From positions 1 through 64,000 of the forward strand of contig JASAND010006875.1 of the NCBI GenBank assembly GCA_030248195.1: a stretch of DNA of 64,000 bases, written 5' to 3'. The position numbers and the translations under genes are program-made. The notes beneath the pieces were generated by a model. It ran no database searches and was not told the DNA's origin. It worked only from the letters and a program-made list of their open reading frames with translations. Position 1 is the first letter of the stretch. Each line of letters starts with the position of its first letter. The stretch comes from Trissonchulus latispiculum (taxonomy: Eukaryota > Nematoda > Enoplea > Enoplida > Ironidae). Of this stretch, positions 61,501-64,000 are shown in pieces.

Positions 61501-63398
61501 TTTGCGCCCAACTCCATCAGACGTTCCACTGTTGTTGGCCTGTTGTCCTTGATGGCCAGAAAAAGCACTGTCAATCCATTCTAAAGTAATGAGCAGCAAT
61601 TTGACGGTATCATTCACCATTAAACAACGTTTATTTCCGAAAAAATTCAAGAATTAACTAGTCAAAGTTCAAAGTTCATGTTCAAAGTTCAAGTTCATGT
61701 CCAAAGTTCAAAGTTCAAGTTCAAGTCCAAAGTTCAAAGTTCAAGTTCAAGTCCAAAGTTCAAGAGTCAAATTATATATTAAACTAAAAACAAAAAATAA
61801 ATGAAACTACGCAATAGTTATTCTGTTTTTTTTCGTTTAATAGCAATAGAAAACGCACATCATCTGTTAACGTCAAGTCCAGCTGGTTCTTATTGTTTGC
61901 TGATCTGAGCATGGACTCAACCATGGTCCAGTCTCCTCGCTGGGCCTGCTGCAGTAGTCTGATGCTGGCGTTCATTTTAGCATCAAATCCGGGGACGCCG
62001 TCCTCTGCTTCGTATAGCGGGTTTTCTGCGTCACTGACTTCATTTTCTCCATTTTCGTTATCGGTTTTTGCTGGAGCTTCACTATAATAAATTAGTATAA
62101 ACATTGAGAATACAGTGATTTGTGTTTTCCGGAAACATTGACAAAAATCTGGACAATCATCTGGCTTTCTGACTGTCAGCCAACCGCTTACTTCTTGACC
62201 AAAAGCCGCTATCTTTCTGCAGCCGATATTTTTCCTTTTAACCCATCCGAGTGGAGTGTCTAATCTAATCCCTGGTCACTATTGATCTGCGGGGGGCAGC
62301 CTGGATCGTTGGCTAGACCTATGCTGCCCTGGGGGTGACTGAAATAACCGTGCGTTAGAACTGCTTGTGGGTCATGTTTTGTCTGTGACCTTCATCTCTC
62401 CGCCTCCTGTTTTATGGACAGTGGAGGGCAACATTCTATAGGCCTCAATGAGTGAGTGACTGACAAATGCTGATTAAATATTAGTAAAGTAGCTATAAAA
62501 GCAATTGTGAGATGTTATCCTTTAGTTGGAGGGAGCATACAGCTATTAACTTGTTGGACCTGCATAAACAAAAATTATGTGTCCGTGATCTCTTAATCTA
62601 ACATAATATGGATGGAATAAAACAGCATTTAGAATCTTACCAGGTTTCCAGTGTTTGCTTGCATTACTTAACTTGTTAATCACATACACCACAATTACTT
62701 GATAGCTTAAAATGAACTGCCCCGTCATAAGGTATGACCAACCTTGCAACTTTTGCTTCCGCAGGTCCTTCTGTGCTGGCATTCTGCGATTGTGTGTCCT
62801 TGGAATCATTGTCCTTTTTTCCGCGTTTAAACAGTTTGAAGCTGAGAAGTGATTTAGTATCCGAATCTTTCCCGCTGGCTGCCATTTCGAGCTGTCTACT
62901 GATTGGTCGCGCGTCCATTCCAATAGTTCCAACAGCAACGGCCGCTGGTGCTGCGCTAGCCGCCTGGGCAGCCGACGGTCGTCGCTGTTGTGGACCGTGG
63001 TCACTCGACAGTGTATCGATAGGCCTCGGTGATGGCGGTTTATCTATGGTTTTGTTGTCTTTTTGTTTTTCAGAGGTTTCAGTTCCTGGAGGCTCCGCGG
63101 AACTTCGTCTTTTAGTGGTGGATGGCTTTCTCTGTGGCTTACCATCGGGGCCCGTCGGCCTTGATTGCATTGAAGGCTTCCGAGGTCCTGCTCCAAGACT
63201 AACGCTTCTTCTGGGAGCTCCAGTGGAATCTGGATTCGGTAGTTTTAGGGTCTGATTTTCGTTTCTGTTTGTTTTAGGTCCAGAGGGTTTCTTGGTGATG
63301 CTTGGCGAACGATTTGCCTTTGGAGGATTGGCAGCTGCAAGATTGGAAGGTTTTCTTGTGGTCGATGTTTTCGGAGAAACAGAATTGCTGGTTGATCT
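39236..63398 (-). CDS. NompC: TRPN / NOMPC mechanosensory channel, 31 exons, 5' end beyond the window
   Basis: Exons in gene order: 63398-62743, 62081-61859, 61580-61482, 61351-61253, 61016-60891, 60527-60423, 58598-58500, 58269-58168, 58039-57938, 57046-56948, 56646-56545, 56048-55947, 55843-55736, 55503-55405, 55174-55046, 54789-54661, 54377-54261, 53951-53853, 52234-52034, 51816-51718, 51612-51511, 51378-51268, 51028-50927, 44455-44360, 44069-43926, 43797-43690, 43485-43288, 42919-42713, 42400-41041, 40595-40467, 39459-39236. All phases agree, giving at least 1,890 residues (fly NOMPC is about 1,600-1,760). There are 29 ankyrin repeats, then the TRPN linker (ALMEDRK, STKEKERAKDL, RNRPFLDVLIEHEQKKV), six membrane segments, the pore and the TRP box. 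In flies, worms and fish TRPN is the pore of a force-gated channel whose ankyrin helix tethers to microtubules. The first exon starts at a splice acceptor, so the initiator ATG is upstream. Confidence 0.95.
39761..40419. mobile_element. Fold-back element with 8-bp target duplication
   Basis: A near-perfect inverted repeat from GGATCAAGTAAACAAT to its inverse, with arms meeting near 40085. AGAAAAAG flanks both ends (39753-39760 and 40420-40427). It lies in the last TRPN intron and has no ORF. Confidence 0.88.
41041..42400 (-). CDS. NompC: TRPN channel domain exon
   Basis: A single 1,360-base exon encodes the linker helices, S1 to S6, the pore and the TRP box. Visible are S1 (FFIFFVVLTVFPPLWVVFSL), the S4 region (LFAVVLLFCFVDILEFL), the HHLFGPWAIII segment common to TRPN, S5 (IRFLVILALFVAGFTLHV), the pore helix (TLEMLFFSLFGLVEP), S6 (VTLIVLINLLIAMMSDTYQR) and the TRP box (EWKFGRAKLIRQM). 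The near-identity of S6/TRP box to fly NOMPC fixes the assignment. Confidence 0.96.
42713..44455 (-). CDS. NompC: TRPN ankyrin repeats 23-29 (5 exons)
   Basis: Exons 44455-44360, 44069-43926, 43797-43690, 43485-43288 (two repeats) and 42919-42713 (two repeats plus the start of the linker). The last repeat, GKVAITFAAAANH, is degenerate. It is followed by HHEHDSYALMEDRK, which matches the TRPN linker entry (MNKEHDTYGLMEDKR in fly). Confidence 0.93.
42990..43085 (-). mobile_element. tRNA-like SINE fragment
   Basis: Read on the minus strand: TTGGCTCAATTGATAGAGCC (A-box-like), then GGTTGTGGCTTGATCCC (B-box-like). It lies in a TRPN intron. No target duplication was identified. Confidence 0.45.
44593..46265 (+). 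CDS. Three-exon gene of unknown function nested in a TRPN intron
   Basis: Exons 44593-44819, 45147-45603 and 45858-46265; donors GTAAGT and GTAAGT, acceptors TTTTAG and CTTTAG, phases 2 and 0 consistent, 363 residues from ATG 44593 to TAA 46265. Not recognised. It is highly charged: a basic N-terminus (KKKGSKLKCNFKNRKGK), a serine run, a coiled-coil-like basic helix (NLKQKMIEKRRARRDYEAQL), then proline and lysine-rich sequence with TPYPYDRTPADL, and a C-terminus ending FYTTAIKP. No signal peptide or membrane segment. It lies antisense to TRPN, within the intron between 44455 and 50927. Splice-phase agreement and exon-limited open frames support it as real. Confidence 0.7.
46917..47223. mobile_element. 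Short TIR element built of CAACCCGGGTTG motifs
   Basis: The ends GGGGCCAATGTTATCAA and TTGATAACATCGGCCCC are inverted repeats with one mismatch. The interior is a dense series of AACCC/GGGTT inverted motifs. Related termini bound the larger element at 52481-53825. Confidence 0.8.
47674..48662. mobile_element. TTAA-bounded inverted-repeat element, copy B
   Basis: TTAA-GGTGGTGATTCC at the start and GGAATCACCACC-TTAA at the end. It is similar along its length to 13206-14194 (for example AGCAATCGGGGCAA and TAGCTGGGGAC). No transposase. Confidence 0.85.
48663..48787. repeat. Short deletion derivative between two identical 14-bp palindromes
   Basis: GAGAACATGTTCTC occurs at 48663-48676 and 48774-48787, each flanked by TTAA on both sides. 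Between them (48677-48773) is a 97-bp remnant with both TTAA-bounded ends of the same element family. Confidence 0.85.
48788..49756. mobile_element. TTAA-bounded inverted-repeat element, copy C, inverted
   Basis: An inverted full-length relative of copy B, ending GGAATCACCACC-TTAA at 49753-49756. Together, 47674-49756 form a palindromic block of about 2.1 kb in the large TRPN intron. Confidence 0.85.
49757..50926. other. TRPN intron sequence without a gene
   Basis: Small open frames (49821-50054, 50228-50431) have no recognisable domains and no consistent splice structure. A GGTGGGGTCCACTTTA to GATGGACCCCCCCTTAAG relation at 49759 and 50412 hints at another inverted-repeat element. Confidence 0.35.
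50927..62081 (-). CDS. NompC: TRPN ankyrin repeats 1-22 (22 exons)
   Basis: The first exon here (62081-61859) carries an acidic lead-in (NENGENEVSDAENPLYEAEDG) and the start of the solenoid; the others carry the ankyrin repeats. Almost every exon begins with the beta-turn (NG-TPLHLAA-type) and ends just before the next, so exon borders coincide with repeat borders and every intron is phase 0. Exon 52234-52034 alone holds two repeats. Lengths are 33-48 codons. Repeats 1-4 are the most degenerate (PLHMACCRRDG, IPFMLAVEAHN). Confidence 0.93.
52481..53825. mobile_element. 1.35-kb fold-back element between TRPN ankyrin exons
   Basis: Long inverted arms, for example CATAATTAATTAAAAATTT and GCTGCCATTCGCC at 52749-52810 against 53550-53612, and GTTTATGTGCCCGACC against GGTCGGGCACATAAAC. 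The outer ends (GGGGTCGATGTTAA and TTGATAACATCGGGCCC) match those of 46917-47223. The centre is near 53157. No ORF. Confidence 0.85.
57047..57937. other. TRPN intron, no gene
   Basis: A small frame at 57436-57666 has no domain. It contains a duplicated GGAGGTGTGAATGGTCCCTCC palindrome-like segment near 57213. Nothing else supported. Confidence 0.3.
59606..59692 (-). CDS. Possible alternative first exon of TRPN
   Basis: On the minus strand, an ATG at 59692 opens 29 codons (HFIDPRWETHWRILRDHVNA, then VWK) ending in AAG before a strong GTAAGC donor. It is phase 0, the phase shared by all ankyrin introns. The end, HVNAVWK, resembles the loop preceding an ankyrin repeat. It lies between exons 60527-60423 and 58598-58500. 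If used, it would start a shorter channel lacking repeats 1-4. It could equally be chance. Confidence 0.3.
61665..61762. repeat. Tandem CAAAGTTCAAGTT repeat
   Basis: About 98 bases of imperfect 13-14-bp units (TTCAAGTTCATGT and CCAAAGTTCAAAG variants) in a TRPN intron. Confidence 0.9.
62082..62742. other. First TRPN intron in the window
   Basis: No exon is needed here: the GTTGGT donor at 62742 and the TTATTATAG acceptor at 62082 join in phase. An open frame continues past the donor to 62676, so an unspliced form would add about 20 residues before a stop. Confidence 0.45.
62743..63398 (-). CDS. NompC: TRPN N-terminal basic Ser/Pro-rich exon
   Basis: 656 bases from a TTTTTCAG acceptor to a GTTGGT donor, ending in phase 2, which the next exon completes. 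The 218 residues are low-complexity Ser/Pro/Lys/Arg (KPSNLAAANPPKANRSPS; later an Ala-rich AAQAASAAPAAVAV run). This is longer than the disordered leader of fly NOMPC. It has no recognised domain and is a candidate cytoskeleton-contacting or phosphorylated region. Confidence 0.85.
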
Positions 63399-64000
63399 CT
63401 GAAAAATAAAAATTTGTTAAAATAAATTTAAAAGATTTTATGAAATTAAAATATTGTTACATGTTACTAATTGCTTCGCAAGTGGAAAGTTTATTAACCA
63501 ACTTACTTTCGTTATGGCCCAGCCTAGCATCAACACAAATACAAAAGGAAACGTATACAGTGAACCATTAGCTGCGGCTGAAACTCAAACTATGTGTAAT
63601 GGCGGCAAATATTTGCACAAATTAGCAGTTTTATTTTACAGACAGTCAACCGTCAAATACAAGCCACTACCATGTATGTACGTTCCAGTGAAATTTTGTG
63701 TCACTCAACACAAAACTGGCTCATCTGACATCGGTGAAGATTTTAGGGATAGAAGTTAACCATATTTCCCCCGCAAATTATTACCTTATAAATTTATCCC
63801 TTGCTGAACAGGGTGTATAGGACGTTTTATAACACAAAGTTTTTGTCTATTCCTAAGCGCTGAGCGGTCGCTGGTGAATTTGCTTGGGCAGGAGCACCTT
63901 TTAGCCGTTACTCAGCTAGTAACATAACATATGTAGCTAAGCAGCAAATTCCTGATTCTGTACCAGTATTGAAATTTTTTAACAGAAATAGATTAAAATT
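63399..64000. other. TRPN intron or upstream region
   Basis: No exon was found upstream of the acceptor at 63399. The + strand frame at 63454-63759 has no domain or splice support. The initiator exon of TRPN is presumably beyond the window. Confidence 0.35.

Noticed and set aside
62546..63004. Minus-strand ORF overlapping the TRPN N-terminal exon with a good GTAAGA donor at 62638
   Set aside because: The frame differs from that required by the following exon; the GTTGGT donor at 62742 gives the correct phase.
63454..63759. 101-codon + strand ORF upstream of TRPN
   Set aside because: No domain, no splice or promoter support; it lies in an intron or upstream region.

Overview
This is an animal (metazoan) nuclear genome fragment. 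The genes have spliced exons with GT..AG introns, the sequence is AT-rich, and non-autonomous transposons and microsatellites are abundant. Two conserved animal genes anchor it. One is a DNAJC16-like (ERdj8 type) J-domain/thioredoxin membrane protein on the + strand. The other is a TRPN/NOMPC mechanosensory channel on the - strand. Mammals lack TRPN, so the host is an invertebrate or a lower vertebrate; I cannot name the phylum.

Bases 1-12971 are one large LTR retroelement of the Ty3/gypsy class, organised like an endogenous errantivirus. In order it has the tail of the 5' LTR, a primer-binding region, gag with protease, reverse transcriptase and RNase H, integrase, env, a set of downstream accessory ORFs, a polypurine tract and a complete 347-bp 3' LTR. 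Two host-type domains sit inside it. A PWWP domain (a histone H3K36-methyl reader) follows the integrase GPY/F module, where chromoviruses carry a chromodomain. A Tribbles-type pseudokinase lies in the same 744-codon frame as, and upstream of, an Env resembling the gypsy Env/baculovirus F family. I know of no described retroelement with either, and together they are the most notable content of the window. The copy is decayed by several frameshifts in pol, env and accessory ORFs. The overlapping 63 bases of the two LTRs differ at three positions.

12972-22510 is repeat-dense and almost gene-free. It holds a TTAA-bounded inverted-repeat element, nested TIR elements beside (TA)n tracts, a fold-back element, a possible La-protein first exon and a tandem array of about 153 bp.

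22511-36592 holds eleven phase-consistent exons of the DNAJC16-like gene (728 codons: end of the J domain, thioredoxin-like modules, one transmembrane helix, conserved C-terminus). The start of the J domain was not found, so the first exon(s) lie upstream or were missed, and the LTR element may sit in an early intron. The introns carry a 1.9-kb TIR element, a SINE with a 12-bp target duplication and a hAT-like element with a perfect 8-bp duplication.

39236-63398 (-) holds 31 exons of the TRPN gene: a basic Ser/Pro-rich N-terminal region, 29 ankyrin repeats mostly one per exon with every boundary in phase 0, one large exon for the channel domain, and two tail exons. The gene continues beyond the window at its 5' end. 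Its largest intron contains a three-exon + strand gene of unknown function (44593-46265) and nested palindromic transposons. The DNAJC16 and TRPN genes converge, with about 2.6 kb of repeat-bearing DNA between them.
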